From the NCBI RefSeq assembly GCF_010669225.1, contig NZ_CP048627.1:2245292-2309291 (forward strand): a stretch of DNA of 64,000 bases. Reading direction: 5' to 3'. Each line of letters opens with the position of its first letter. Positions within the stretch are counted from its first letter, which is position 1. The DNA is from Megamonas funiformis (lineage in GTDB: Bacteria; Bacillota; Negativicutes; Selenomonadales; Selenomonadaceae). Under the pieces are notes generated by a model that saw only the letters and a list, made by a program, of their open reading frames with translations, was not told the DNA's origin and ran no database searches. Positions 51,535-59,563 of the stretch are shown here, piece by piece. The position numbers were made by a program, and so were the translations under genes.

Positions 51535-52720
51535 ATAAATGATAAAAAGGCAGATGATTGTAGTGAAAACATATTGTTTTAAACTGTATAAGGCAAAAAG
51601 AAATAGAAAACTTCATAAAGTTATTAATATAGCTGGAATTATCTACAATCACTGTATTGCTTTGCATAAAAGATATTATCGTTTATTTAAAAAATCTCTT
51701 AATATCTATAAGCTTCAAAAACATTTAACTAAACTTAAGAAAATAGGTAAATTTAGCTATTTTAAAGAAGTAGGTTCGCAAGCTATTCAAGACATAACTC
51801 AAAGAATAGACCGTGCTTGTAAATTGTTTTTTAGAAATTTAAAACATAAAATTCGTACAGCACCACCATCTTTTAAAAAGATACGAAAATATAAATCATT
51901 CACGCTCAAACAAGCTGGTTGGAAGCTTTTAAAGGGTAATATTATAGAAATTAATAAACAAAAATACAAATATTTTAAAAGTAGAGATATTGAAGGAATA
52001 GTTAAAACAATAACAATTAAACGTGATACTTTAGGTGATATATATCTTTATTTTGTTTGTGAAACTAACGAGAATAAAGTTTTAGCAAGAACAGGTAAAA
52101 GCGTCGGCTATGACTTTGGACTAAAACAGTTTTTAACAGCTTCAGATAATGAAGATATAAAAGCACCTTTATTTTTTAAGCAAAATGCTAATGATATAAA
52201 AAAAGCTAATAGAATTTTATCTAGAAAAAAGAAAGGTTCAAATCATCGTAGATTAGCAAAAATAGCTCTTGCTAGATTGTATAAGAAAATATCTAATCAA
52301 CGTAAAGATTTTCATTTTAAATTAGCAAATAAAATTTGTAGTGAATATGCTTTAATCTGCATAGAAGATTTGAATATAAAAGGAATGCAAAAACGTTGGG
52401 GTAGAAAAATATCTGACTATGGATTTAGTGAATTTATAAAAATTCTTGAATATAAAGCGAGAGAAATTGGCTCAATAGTGCAAAAGATAGATAGATACTA
52501 TCCAAGTTCGCAAATTTGCCATGTTTGTGGTACAAAAAATCCTGAAACTAAAAATTTGGCAGTTCGTGAGTGGATTTGCGCAAAGTGCAAAACCAGCCAC
52601 GATAGAGATAGAAATGCTGCTATAAATATATGGAAGGTTGGGACATCAACCTTCTTTGGAGAGATATAGTAAGACCTGCTATTCAAGAATCCCCTGCCTT
52701 TAGGCATGGGGAGTATGTCA
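51512..52720 (+). mobile_element. 5'-truncated IS605 copy (tnpA tail + tnpB + right end)
   Basis: From 51512 to 52720 the sequence is nearly identical to the minus-strand element at 38657-40377, but it starts 23 bases before the tnpA stop, so the left end and almost all of tnpA are gone. The right end lacks 25 bases that form a hairpin in copy 1. It cannot transpose by itself but could be mobilised only if an intact left end were present. Confidence 0.9.
51539..52669 (+). CDS. tnpB: TnpB RNA-guided nuclease of IS605 (copy 2)
   Basis: The 376-residue protein differs from copy 1 at about nine residues by eye (for example RQM for RQV, CKLFF for YKSFF, KKG for KKT, RLY for RLH, NLA for NWA). All RuvC residues (GYDFGLKQF, CIEDLNIKG, SHDRDRNAAIN) and the zinc ribbon are kept. 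The coding frame is intact, so selection or recency has kept it even though tnpA is lost. Its right-end RNA scaffold is shortened, which may leave the nuclease without a working guide RNA unless it uses the one from copy 1. Confidence 0.9.
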   Translation: MIKRQMIVVKTYCFKLYKAKRNRKLHKVINIAGIIYNHCIALHKRYYRLFKKSLNIYKLQKHLTKLKKIGKFSYFKEVGSQAIQDITQRIDRACKLFFRNLKHKIRTAPPSFKKIRKYKSFTLKQAGWKLLKGNIIEINKQKYKYFKSRDIEGIVKTITIKRDTLGDIYLYFVCETNENKVLARTGKSVGYDFGLKQFLTASDNEDIKAPLFFKQNANDIKKANRILSRKKKGSNHRRLAKIALARLYKKISNQRKDFHFKLANKICSEYALICIEDLNIKGMQKRWGRKISDYGFSEFIKILEYKAREIGSIVQKIDRYYPSSQICHVCGTKNPETKNLAVREWICAKCKTSHDRDRNAAINIWKVGTSTFFGEI

Positions 52721-52731
52721 AAAAAGAAACA

Positions 52732-52932
52732 ATGACAGTTGAAGGTATGATAAAAATAGTTTATGAGCTTTTAAAAGATAAATTAAATATTGTAAAACTC
52801 ACTTTCTCTAGTGGAGTTAATTTGGCATCTGAAGAATATGAACCACATCTTGAAGTTGATCGTTGTCCATTATGTGGTATTGCATTGAATGAAGATGGCG
52901 TTTGTCCAAAATGCGGTTATAAAAAACCATAA
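52732..52932 (+). CDS. Small zinc-ribbon protein or C-terminal remnant
   Basis: From the ATG at 52732 the frame encodes 66 residues: a helical start (MTVEGMIKIVYELLKDKL), a short beta segment, and a C-terminal zinc ribbon CPLCGIALNEDGVCPKCG. It begins 12 bases after the end of the IS605 copy. The ribosome binding site is poor (AAAGAAAC), so the true start may have been lost at the same deletion that cut scrB. I do not recognise the family. The disrupted terminator that follows belonged to this gene and the arn operon. Confidence 0.5.
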   Translation: MTVEGMIKIVYELLKDKLNIVKLTFSSGVNLASEEYEPHLEVDRCPLCGIALNEDGVCPKCGYKKP

Positions 52933-52947
52933 TTAAATATTTATAAA

Positions 52948-52966
52948 TAAAAAAGCCACAGCATAT
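52948..52966 (+). terminator. Left half of a terminator split by IS3
   Basis: AAAAAAGCCACAGCA-TAT lies here and TAT-TGCTGTGGCTTTTTT at 54417-54434. Joined, they make a perfect bidirectional terminator with a TAT loop. The 1450-bp element sits between them with TAT duplicated. Confidence 0.85.
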
Positions 52967-53000
52967 TGATGATGTGCACCCAAAATATTGGACATATTAA

Positions 53001-53894
53001 TTAGGCTACTAATTGAAACTTAATTCTGTATTCTACAGGACTAAGTCCTTTTAGTTTTATCTTTATCCGTTTTGTATTATAATATTTTATATAAGATTTT
53101 AACTCTTTTATAAAATCTTCAACGGATTTGAATTTTTTTAAATAGAATACTTCGCTTTTTAGCAAACCAAAGAAATTTTCTATTACGGCATTATCTAAGC
53201 AATTGCCTTTTCGGCTCATGCTTTGGATAATGCCTTTTTCTTTTAATAACTTCTGATACCTCTTATTTTGATATTGCCATCCTTGGTCTGAATGTAGAAT
53301 TATCCCTTTTGTTTCTTTTATCTTTCTTGTTGCATCTTCTACCATATCTAATACTTGCTTTAGTACTGGTCTTTTCGATATTTTATAACTTATTATTTCT
53401 CCGTTATATAAATCTATTATTGGTGATAAGTATATTTTTTCATTACATAATGCAAATTCTGTTACATCTGTTGCCCATTTTTCGTTTGGTTTTTCTGCTT
53501 TGAAATTTCTATTTAATATATTTTTAGCTATTTTTCCTTCTTGTCCTCTATACGATTTGTATTTCTTTGCTCTTACTTTGCATGTTAAATTTTCTTCTTT
53601 CATCAATCTTATAACAACTTTATGATTGATTTTTATCCTTTGTTTATGCAGCTGCATAGTTACTCTTCTATATCCATATCTTCCATGATTTTTATTACAA
53701 ATATTATGAATTAATGTTTTTAATCCTTTATATTTATCTTCTCTAGATAATTTTTTTAATGCATCATAATATGTGCTTTTAGCTAATTTTGTATAGTTTA
53801 ATAGGGCTTTTAGAATATATTTTTTCCTTAATTTAGCAATTACTAAAACTAGTGTCTTCCTTCCTTTTCCCATTGCTTCATTAAGGCATGCCAC
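53001..53894 (-). CDS. IS3 transposase OrfB (integrase domain)
   Basis: The frame encodes the DDE recombinase, 297 residues from its first ATG, but it is expected to be made as an OrfAB fusion by -1 frameshifting. An HTH_21 region (GRYGYRRVTMQL, about residue 70) is followed by the RNase H fold: Asp in KWATDVTEFAL near residue 140, Asp in ILHSDQGWQYQ near residue 198, and Glu in NAVIENFFGLLKSE near residue 236. GLSPVEYRI at the end is typical of the IS150 group. Confidence 0.93.
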   Translation of the reverse strand: MACLNEAMGKGRKTLVLVIAKLRKKYILKALLNYTKLAKSTYYDALKKLSREDKYKGLKTLIHNICNKNHGRYGYRRVTMQLHKQRIKINHKVVIRLMKEENLTCKVRAKKYKSYRGQEGKIAKNILNRNFKAEKPNEKWATDVTEFALCNEKIYLSPIIDLYNGEIISYKISKRPVLKQVLDMVEDATRKIKETKGIILHSDQGWQYQNKRYQKLLKEKGIIQSMSRKGNCLDNAVIENFFGLLKSEVFYLKKFKSVEDFIKELKSYIKYYNTKRIKIKLKGLSPVEYRIKFQLVA

Positions 53895-54361
53895 TTTTTT
53901 AATAGGTCATTTTCCATCCTTAATTGATAAACTTCTTGTTCCAATTTTTCAACATAAGAAAGTTCTTTTTTAGGTTTGTTAACTTTGTATGTAGATTTAG
54001 ATTTTTTCATAGATGGTCTACCTCGTTTCTTAGCAAGTAAGCCAGAAAAGCCATAAGAATGATACAACTTTTCCCATGTAGAAATTGTACCAGTATTAGG
54101 AATGGAAAATTTGGCTGCTGTTTGATTTAATGATAAATGATGTAGCCATTTATATTCAATAACTTTTTGCTTAAAGATAGGAGTATATTTACGATTTTTA
54201 TGAAGAAGTTGTGGAATACCACCATGTTCATAATGAGATATCCATCTGCAAAGAGGAGCTATATCTGGCATGTTTAGAATTTTAGCTACATGAGAAATAG
54301 AATTTCCTTTTAAAACCATTTTAATTGCTTTAACTTTAAATTCATTTGAGTATTTAGTCAT
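53849..54361 (-). CDS. IS3 transposase OrfA (helix-turn-helix)
   Basis: The 170-residue DNA-binding protein has two helix-turn-helix units (MVLKGNSISHVAKILNM near residue 14; HLSLNQTAAKFSIPNTGT near residue 75) and a C-terminal leucine-zipper-like helix (YVEKLEQEVYQLRMENDLL). It overlaps orfB by 46 bases. In IS150-type elements OrfA alone regulates transposition and OrfAB is the transposase. Confidence 0.9.
   Translation of the reverse strand: MTKYSNEFKVKAIKMVLKGNSISHVAKILNMPDIAPLCRWISHYEHGGIPQLLHKNRKYTPIFKQKVIEYKWLHHLSLNQTAAKFSIPNTGTISTWEKLYHSYGFSGLLAKKRGRPSMKKSKSTYKVNKPKKELSYVEKLEQEVYQLRMENDLLKKWHALMKQWEKEGRH
53894..53900 (-). other. Programmed -1 frameshift site
   Basis: On the minus strand the heptamer AAAAAAG lies in the orfA frame as A-AAA-AAG, the known slippery sequence of IS150. 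Slipping by -1 joins orfA to the orfB frame just before its first ATG. Confidence 0.75.
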
Positions 54362-54440
54362 AAAAAAACTGCACCTCCAAAAGTTGTTTTGTGTCCAACT
54401 TTTGGGGTGCAGTTCATATTGCTGTGGCTTTTTTATTTAA

Positions 54441-55334
54441 TTATCGTTGACAAGCAACTGTTCCTGCTCTACCTGGTAAATATCCATGATAAATTTCACA
54501 TTCTTTAATATTAGGAACATGTTTACCTTCTTCTAGTTTTACAAATTCATAACCAAGTTTTTTGGCTTTTTTGATGAAATCGTGAAGAATAGGTAATTGT
54601 TTTAAGCCTTCCATTTCTGAATGGATAGTTAAAACATTAAATTCTTGATCGCAATGACTTAACCAATAATCATTGATATTTTCTTCAGTGATTAATTTAT
54701 TATCTAAAGTGCTACCTAAACATTCATCCATGGTGAGCAATGTTCCTGGAATTTGTAATGGCAAATATTTTTTATCATTCATGACAGGATAAAATGGGTA
54801 ATATCCGCGAACATCACTGCAATAATCAAAACCTAATTCTTGTTGAACTTTTAAGCTGCGAGGTGTTACTTGCCAGCCAGGAGCAGCACAAGCTTTAGCT
54901 TTAAAGCCAGCGATTTTTTCAAAGAGATTGATGGCTTTGGTCAATTCGTCTTTTATAGTATCTTCAGATAAGAAAGGCAATTTATCTTGCCAATAAACAT
55001 GGTCCCAACAATGAATACCACATTCGTGATTTTCTTTGATAGCACGAAGAAATGGCATAGGATTTGGTTCGACGATATGAGGTGCAGGCAAAATTGTACC
55101 GTACATCATAGTTTTAAAACCATAGGTGCTAGGCGCTTTAGTGCGTAGCATTTTAGTTAAAAAACCTTTGCGAAAGATACGGCGAATAGCTTTACCAGAA
55201 TTGTCAGTACCCATGGAGAAAAAGAAAGTAGCTTTGATATTTTCTTGTTTAAAAACATCAAGCATGCGAGGTACACCTTCATCATAGCCACGTTTTGTAT
55301 CTACATCAATTTTTATAGCAATTTTTTTAGCCAT
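54441..55334 (-). CDS. arnD: 4-deoxy-4-formamido-L-arabinose-phosphoundecaprenol deformylase
   Basis: The 297-residue polysaccharide deacetylase-fold enzyme removes the formyl group from undecaprenyl-phosphate-Ara4FN at the membrane. AIKIDVDTKRGYDEGVPRM at the N-terminus (metal Asp), ATFFFSMGTDNSGKA near residue 38, GIHCWDHVYWQ near residue 110 and NVLTIHSEMEG near residue 240 match E. coli ArnD closely in wording and spacing. The ATG at 55334 follows GGAGG. It is the last gene of the arn operon and is set off from the decarboxylase gene by a hairpin at 55363-55403. Its own terminator has been split by the IS3 element. Confidence 0.92.
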   Translation of the reverse strand: MAKKIAIKIDVDTKRGYDEGVPRMLDVFKQENIKATFFFSMGTDNSGKAIRRIFRKGFLTKMLRTKAPSTYGFKTMMYGTILPAPHIVEPNPMPFLRAIKENHECGIHCWDHVYWQDKLPFLSEDTIKDELTKAINLFEKIAGFKAKACAAPGWQVTPRSLKVQQELGFDYCSDVRGYYPFYPVMNDKKYLPLQIPGTLLTMDECLGSTLDNKLITEENINDYWLSHCDQEFNVLTIHSEMEGLKQLPILHDFIKKAKKLGYEFVKLEEGKHVPNIKECEIYHGYLPGRAGTVACQR

Positions 55335-55362
55335 AATATCCTCCAAATTTTATATTTTAGTT

Positions 55363-55403
55363 AAAAAGCCATCGCCACTAGCAAATGCTGAGGCAATGGC
55401 TTT
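55363..55403 (-). terminator. Hairpin between the arnA decarboxylase gene and arnD
   Basis: AAAGCCATTGCC pairs with GGCGATGGCTTT (one G-U pair) around a 15-base loop and is followed by TTAAC on the minus strand. It looks like a partial terminator that would lower arnD expression relative to the rest of the operon. Confidence 0.6.
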
Positions 55404-55421
55404 GATTTTTATAAATAATAA

Positions 55422-56453
55422 TTAAGCTTTATCTAAATTTTTAGCATACCATTCAAGTGTATAGTGGATTGCTTCGCGAAGTGTAGCTTTTGGTTTCCAA
55501 CCGAGGCGTGTTTCCATTTTTTTCACAGATGGCAATCTATCTTGCATATCATCATAATTTTTACCGTAATATTTATCGGAGTCCATAACGATAAATTCTA
55601 CTTTATCGGCTTTATCTTTGAATTTAGGGAATTTTTTCATTTCATCAACAACGATTTCAGCCATTTCTTTGATGGAATAATTGTTTTCTGGATTACCAAT
55701 ATTGAAGATTTGTCCTTCTGCTTGGTCATCTTTATTAGTGATGATATCGATTAAACCTTGTACACCATCGCCTACCCAAGTAAAGCTACGACGTTGAGCA
55801 CCACCATTTACAAGTGTTATTTTGCCAGTGTACAAAACATCATAGATGAATTGAGTGATGGAACGACCTTTATGTTCACTTGCATCTTTGAAGCTATCAA
55901 GACGAGGTCCTACCCAGTTAAATGGACGGAATAAAGTGAATTTAAGCCCCATTTCTTGACCAAAAGCGAAGATTACTCTATCCATCATTTGTTTACTGCA
56001 ACTATAAATCCAACGACTCTTAGATACAGGACCTAAGATTAAATTACTATTATCTTCATCCATGACTTTATTGTTAGGATCAGGCATACCATATACTTCA
56101 GAAGTTGAAGGGAAGATAACGCGTTTACCATATTCAGCACATTTACGAACCATTTTTAAGTTTTGTTCAAAATCAAGTTCGAATGTCCAAAGTGGACGAG
56201 TTATATAATAAGCTGGGCGAGCGATACCGATTAATGGTAAAAGAACATCACATTCTTTAATTTGCTCATTGAGCCAAGCTTCTTCTTTGAAGATATCGCC
56301 TTTTTTCATAGAAAAGCGAGGATTATCCAAGAATTGAGTGATATTATTATCTGCTAAGTCAAAACCCTGAATTTCCCAGTCTGTTTGAGCAAGTGCCATT
56401 TCAAGGAAATGAGAGCCAATAAAACCGTTTACACCAGTAACAAAAATTTTCAT
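55422..56453 (-). CDS. arnA: UDP-glucuronate decarboxylase (ArnA C-terminal half as a separate protein)
   Basis: The 343-residue SDR enzyme corresponds to the dehydrogenase half of E. coli ArnA, which oxidises UDP-glucuronate and decarboxylates it to UDP-4-keto-pentose. FVTGVNGFIGSHFLE binds NAD; FPSTSEVYGMPD near residue 116 has the Ser-Glu catalytic pair; RWIYSCSKQMMDR near residue 148 has the Tyr and Lys; GGAQRRSFTW near residue 225 has the Arg needed for decarboxylation; FNIGNPEN follows. In E. coli both activities are on one chain; here the formyltransferase is the next gene upstream, 37 bases away. Confidence 0.92.
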   Translation of the reverse strand: MKIFVTGVNGFIGSHFLEMALAQTDWEIQGFDLADNNITQFLDNPRFSMKKGDIFKEEAWLNEQIKECDVLLPLIGIARPAYYITRPLWTFELDFEQNLKMVRKCAEYGKRVIFPSTSEVYGMPDPNNKVMDEDNSNLILGPVSKSRWIYSCSKQMMDRVIFAFGQEMGLKFTLFRPFNWVGPRLDSFKDASEHKGRSITQFIYDVLYTGKITLVNGGAQRRSFTWVGDGVQGLIDIITNKDDQAEGQIFNIGNPENNYSIKEMAEIVVDEMKKFPKFKDKADKVEFIVMDSDKYYGKNYDDMQDRLPSVKKMETRLGWKPKATLREAIHYTLEWYAKNLDKA

Positions 56454-56490
56454 ATGATAAATACTTCTTTCTATCTTTATTTATAATAGT

Positions 56491-57408
56491 TTATTCAAGT
56501 TCGAATTTAGTACCGATTGGCAATAAATCAGTAAATGCTTTAGCATCTAATTCAGCTTCATTTTCAAATTGTAATTTTTCTAGTTGAAGTAGACCTTTTC
56601 CAGTGCCAATGCAAAGTGGATTAGTGCTTACAATTTCACCGATATTTCCTGTTCCTTCGATTGGTTTTGCCCACCAGATGAATAATTTTTTATTATTCAC
56701 ATAGGTGAAAGCTCCAGGAAAAGGATGTGTAACGCCACGAATGAGATTATATAAACTAATGGCGTCTTTAGAAAAATCCAATAAACCATCTTTAGGGCGA
56801 CGTCTGCCAAATTTTGTGGCTTGTGTATCATCTTGTGGTGTCAAAGTAATAGTACCTGCCTCTATTTTTGGCAAACAATCTTTGATGATTTCACTAGCGA
56901 TTTTACTAACTTTGATGAAAACATCTAAAGATGTATCTGTAAATGCTATATCAAATCCACGTTGGTCTACAATATCTCCTTCATCAGCTTTTTCTGTCAT
57001 AAGATGAAGTGTGGCACCAGTGTGTGTTTCACCATTTACTACAGCCCAATTGATACATGTTTGACCGCGATATTTAGGCAATAGAGCACCATGAAGATTA
57101 TAAGCACCTAAACGTGGTTTTAAAATGATTTCATTAGGAATTAAACGGCGAAAATAGAAAGAGAAGATGATATCTGGATTTAAATTTAAGATATAATTAG
57201 TAGCTTCTTCATCTATTTTTTTTGGTCTAAATACAGGGATATTATTAGCCTTAGCTAAATCATATACAGAATGAAACCATATTTCTTCATCAGGGTCATC
57301 TTGATGGGTATATACAGCTAAAATATTAGCTTTAGCTTCTATTAAAGCTTTAAGACAAGTATATCCAGGTTCACTATAGGCAAATACTACAATAGAAGGT
57401 CTATTCAT
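56491..57408 (-). CDS. arnA: UDP-Ara4N formyltransferase (ArnA N-terminal half as a separate protein)
   Basis: The 305-residue protein corresponds to the formyltransferase half of ArnA, which uses 10-formyl-tetrahydrofolate to formylate UDP-L-Ara4N. The catalytic set is present: Asn and His in YNLHGALLPKYRGQT near residue 100 and Asp in KADEGDIVDQRG near residue 140. A C-terminal FMT-like domain follows. I chose the ATG at 57408, which overlaps the end of arnC by eight bases; the frame opens seven codons earlier. The split from the decarboxylase, with gene order kept, suggests either an ancestral two-gene form or fission. Confidence 0.9.
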   Translation of the reverse strand: MNRPSIVVFAYSEPGYTCLKALIEAKANILAVYTHQDDPDEEIWFHSVYDLAKANNIPVFRPKKIDEEATNYILNLNPDIIFSFYFRRLIPNEIILKPRLGAYNLHGALLPKYRGQTCINWAVVNGETHTGATLHLMTEKADEGDIVDQRGFDIAFTDTSLDVFIKVSKIASEIIKDCLPKIEAGTITLTPQDDTQATKFGRRRPKDGLLDFSKDAISLYNLIRGVTHPFPGAFTYVNNKKLFIWWAKPIEGTGNIGEIVSTNPLCIGTGKGLLQLEKLQFENEAELDAKAFTDLLPIGTKFELE

Positions 57409-58354
57409 CTTCTTTAGCACCGTCCTCATATATTTTTCTGATTATATAATGTGGTCGTTGCTGAATTTGTTTATAAATTCTACCAGTATATTCGCCAATG
57501 ATACCAAGTGCCATAATAGTTGCACCGATCAAGAAGAAGTTTATAGCCATTAAAGTGAAGACACCATCAGCTTCTGGTCCGACAATAATACGGCGTAAAA
57601 TCAAATATAAGAAAAAGATAATACTTAAAAGGGAGATACCCATACCGCTCATTGTAACCATTTGTAGTGGAGCTATAGAAAAGCTTGTCATTAAGTCAAA
57701 ATTTAGGCGAAGCAAACGGAAAAAGCTATATTTAGATTCGCCAAATTCGCGTTCGCGATGACTGACTGGGATTTCTATAGGATTTACTGCAAATTTTTGA
57801 CCTAAAGCAGGAATGAAAGTAGTGCTTTCACGACTTTGAACGATGATATCGACAATGCGACGACTATATCCGCGGAGCATACAGCCATAATCGCTGATAT
57901 GCAAACCACTGATGCGATTAGTCATTCTGTTTACAAAGCGAGAGGCTACTTTTCTAAATAAAGGGTCATGACGATTTTGACGACATGTGCCGACTACATC
58001 ATAGCCTTCATCCATTTTGGCAATGATTTTAGGGATTTCTTCTGGCGGATTTTGAAGGTCAGCATCTAAAGTAATGATGTATTTTCCACGAACATTAGCA
58101 AAACCAGAAGTGATTGCCATATGCTGACCAAAATTACCATTTAAATCAATGACGCGAACAGTTTTTTCATGCTCTTTTTGAAAGTCATAGAGCATGGCAA
58201 ATGATTTATCACGACTGCCATCATTGATAAAGATTATTTCAAAACTACGCTGTAAATTTTCCATTACAGGATAGAGTTCTTTAAATAATTGAGGGAGAGA
58301 TTCTTCTTCATTGTAAACTGGAATTACAATGGAAATTTCAGGACTTCCTAGCAT
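57401..58354 (-). CDS. arnC: Undecaprenyl-phosphate 4-deoxy-4-formamido-L-arabinose transferase
   Basis: The 317-residue GT2 enzyme moves Ara4FN from UDP to undecaprenyl phosphate. The GT-A domain has SIVIPVYNEEESL, FINDGSRDKSF and TLDADLQNPPEEIP (metal DxD); SHREREFGESKYSF near residue 195 is the usual basic segment; two membrane segments lie at about 230-255 and 265-290, ending with ARNC-like GRIYKQIQQRPHYIIR. It is co-transcribed with arnB upstream (10 bases) and the formyltransferase gene downstream (overlap). Confidence 0.92.
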   Translation of the reverse strand: MLGSPEISIVIPVYNEEESLPQLFKELYPVMENLQRSFEIIFINDGSRDKSFAMLYDFQKEHEKTVRVIDLNGNFGQHMAITSGFANVRGKYIITLDADLQNPPEEIPKIIAKMDEGYDVVGTCRQNRHDPLFRKVASRFVNRMTNRISGLHISDYGCMLRGYSRRIVDIIVQSRESTTFIPALGQKFAVNPIEIPVSHREREFGESKYSFFRLLRLNFDLMTSFSIAPLQMVTMSGMGISLLSIIFFLYLILRRIIVGPEADGVFTLMAINFFLIGATIMALGIIGEYTGRIYKQIQQRPHYIIRKIYEDGAKEDE

Positions 58355-58364
58355 TTTTTAGTTA

Positions 58365-59531
58365 TCAGCCTTTCATACCACAGATTTCTTTGATTGCTTC
58401 GATAACATCTGTTACATCTTCATCAGTCATTGCAGGGAAGAGTGGTAAAGAAACAATACGTTCAGATACATATTCAGAGTTTGGTAAATCGCCAGCTTTA
58501 AGACCAGTGAGTTCGCCAAAGCAAGTAAATAAATGAAGTGCTTGATAATGGTAAGCTGTACCGATATTTTTAGCACTCATTTTTGCCATGAAATCATCAC
58601 GACTAAAACCGAGTTCATCAATATCAATTAGAGGTGTGTATATATGCCAAGAATGAACATTGCCTTCTTCGATTTTTGGAGGAAGGATTAAACCACGTAT
58701 GTCTTTTAATTCTCTTTGATAGCGAGCTACGATTTCACGACGACGATTATTGAATTCTTCAAGATGAGTGAGCTGGTCGCGACCGATAGCAGCTTGAATA
58801 TCCATCATTTGATATTTTAAACCTGGACGGAAAATATCATAATGAGCTTTACCATTTGCTTGATAACGGTTCCAAGCCCCTTTACTCATACCATTTTGAC
58901 GTTGCATAGACATGAGTTCAGCTGCTTCTTCATCATTTGTGCAAATCATGCCACCTTCACCAGTTGTGATATTTTTTGTTGGGTGGAAGCTAAATACAGC
59001 AATATGACGAGCACCACGACCAAAGCCGATTTTTTTACCTTTATATTCTGCACCAAGAGCATGAGCGGAGTCTTCGATAATGCCAAGATTATATTTTTGT
59101 GCAAGAGCTTCAAGTGCATCCATATCGCAAGGGCGACCTGCAAAATGAACAGGAATGATAGCTTTTGTTTTTGGTGTGATAGCTTCTTCAATTTTATTTA
59201 TATCAATATTGAATGTATGAGGGTCAATATCTACTAAGACAGGTTTACCACCAGCAAATACGATTGCATTTACAGTGCTAGCAAATGTCATAGGTGTAGT
59301 AATGACTTCATCACCAGGCTCGATAAGTGCCATTACAGCGAGGTGTAAACCGGCAGTAGCAGAGTTTACGGAGATACCAAATTTGCAACCTACATAATCA
59401 GCAAATTTTTGTTCAAAATCTACTGTTTTAGGGCCCATAGCGAGCCAACCTTTACGAATAGAGTCTGCTACATCAGCAATAGCTTCTTCGCTAACCATAG
59501 GTTTAGCAAAAGGTAAAAATTCTTTACGCAT
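58365..59531 (-). CDS. arnB: UDP-4-amino-4-deoxy-L-arabinose aminotransferase
   Basis: The 388-residue PLP enzyme of the DegT/DnrJ/EryC1 group converts UDP-4-keto-pentose to UDP-L-Ara4N with glutamate. FAKPMVSEEAIADV opens the protein as in E. coli ArnB; SVNSATAGLHLA near residue 57 and EDSAHALGAEYKGK near residue 158 bind PLP; the Schiff-base Lys is in FSFHPTKNITTGEGGM near residue 185. The ATG at 59531 is nine bases after GGAGG; the frame opens seven codons earlier. It follows arnT by 32 bases. Confidence 0.93.
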   Translation of the reverse strand: MRKEFLPFAKPMVSEEAIADVADSIRKGWLAMGPKTVDFEQKFADYVGCKFGISVNSATAGLHLAVMALIEPGDEVITTPMTFASTVNAIVFAGGKPVLVDIDPHTFNIDINKIEEAITPKTKAIIPVHFAGRPCDMDALEALAQKYNLGIIEDSAHALGAEYKGKKIGFGRGARHIAVFSFHPTKNITTGEGGMICTNDEEAAELMSMQRQNGMSKGAWNRYQANGKAHYDIFRPGLKYQMMDIQAAIGRDQLTHLEEFNNRRREIVARYQRELKDIRGLILPPKIEEGNVHSWHIYTPLIDIDELGFSRDDFMAKMSAKNIGTAYHYQALHLFTCFGELTGLKAGDLPNSEYVSERIVSLPLFPAMTDEDVTDVIEAIKEICGMKG

Positions 59532-59563
59532 TGAAATATTCCTCCAAATCATTTAACTATTAA

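Larger units (their letters stand above)
52967..54416 (-). mobile_element. IS3 family element, IS150 group
   Basis: The 1450-bp element is bounded by imperfect inverted repeats starting TG: left TGATGATGTGCACCC then AAAATATTGGACA, right (minus strand) TGAACTGCACCCC then AAAAGTTGGACA. A 3-bp duplication (TAT) flanks it. Two overlapping frames, orfA and orfB, lie on the minus strand with a slippery heptamer between them. All catalytic residues are present, so it may be active. Confidence 0.9.

Noticed and set aside
52630-52731. N-terminal extension of the zinc-ribbon frame back into the IS605 right end
   Set aside because: Those 34 codons are translated from the tnpB end and the transposon hairpin; they cannot belong to the original gene.
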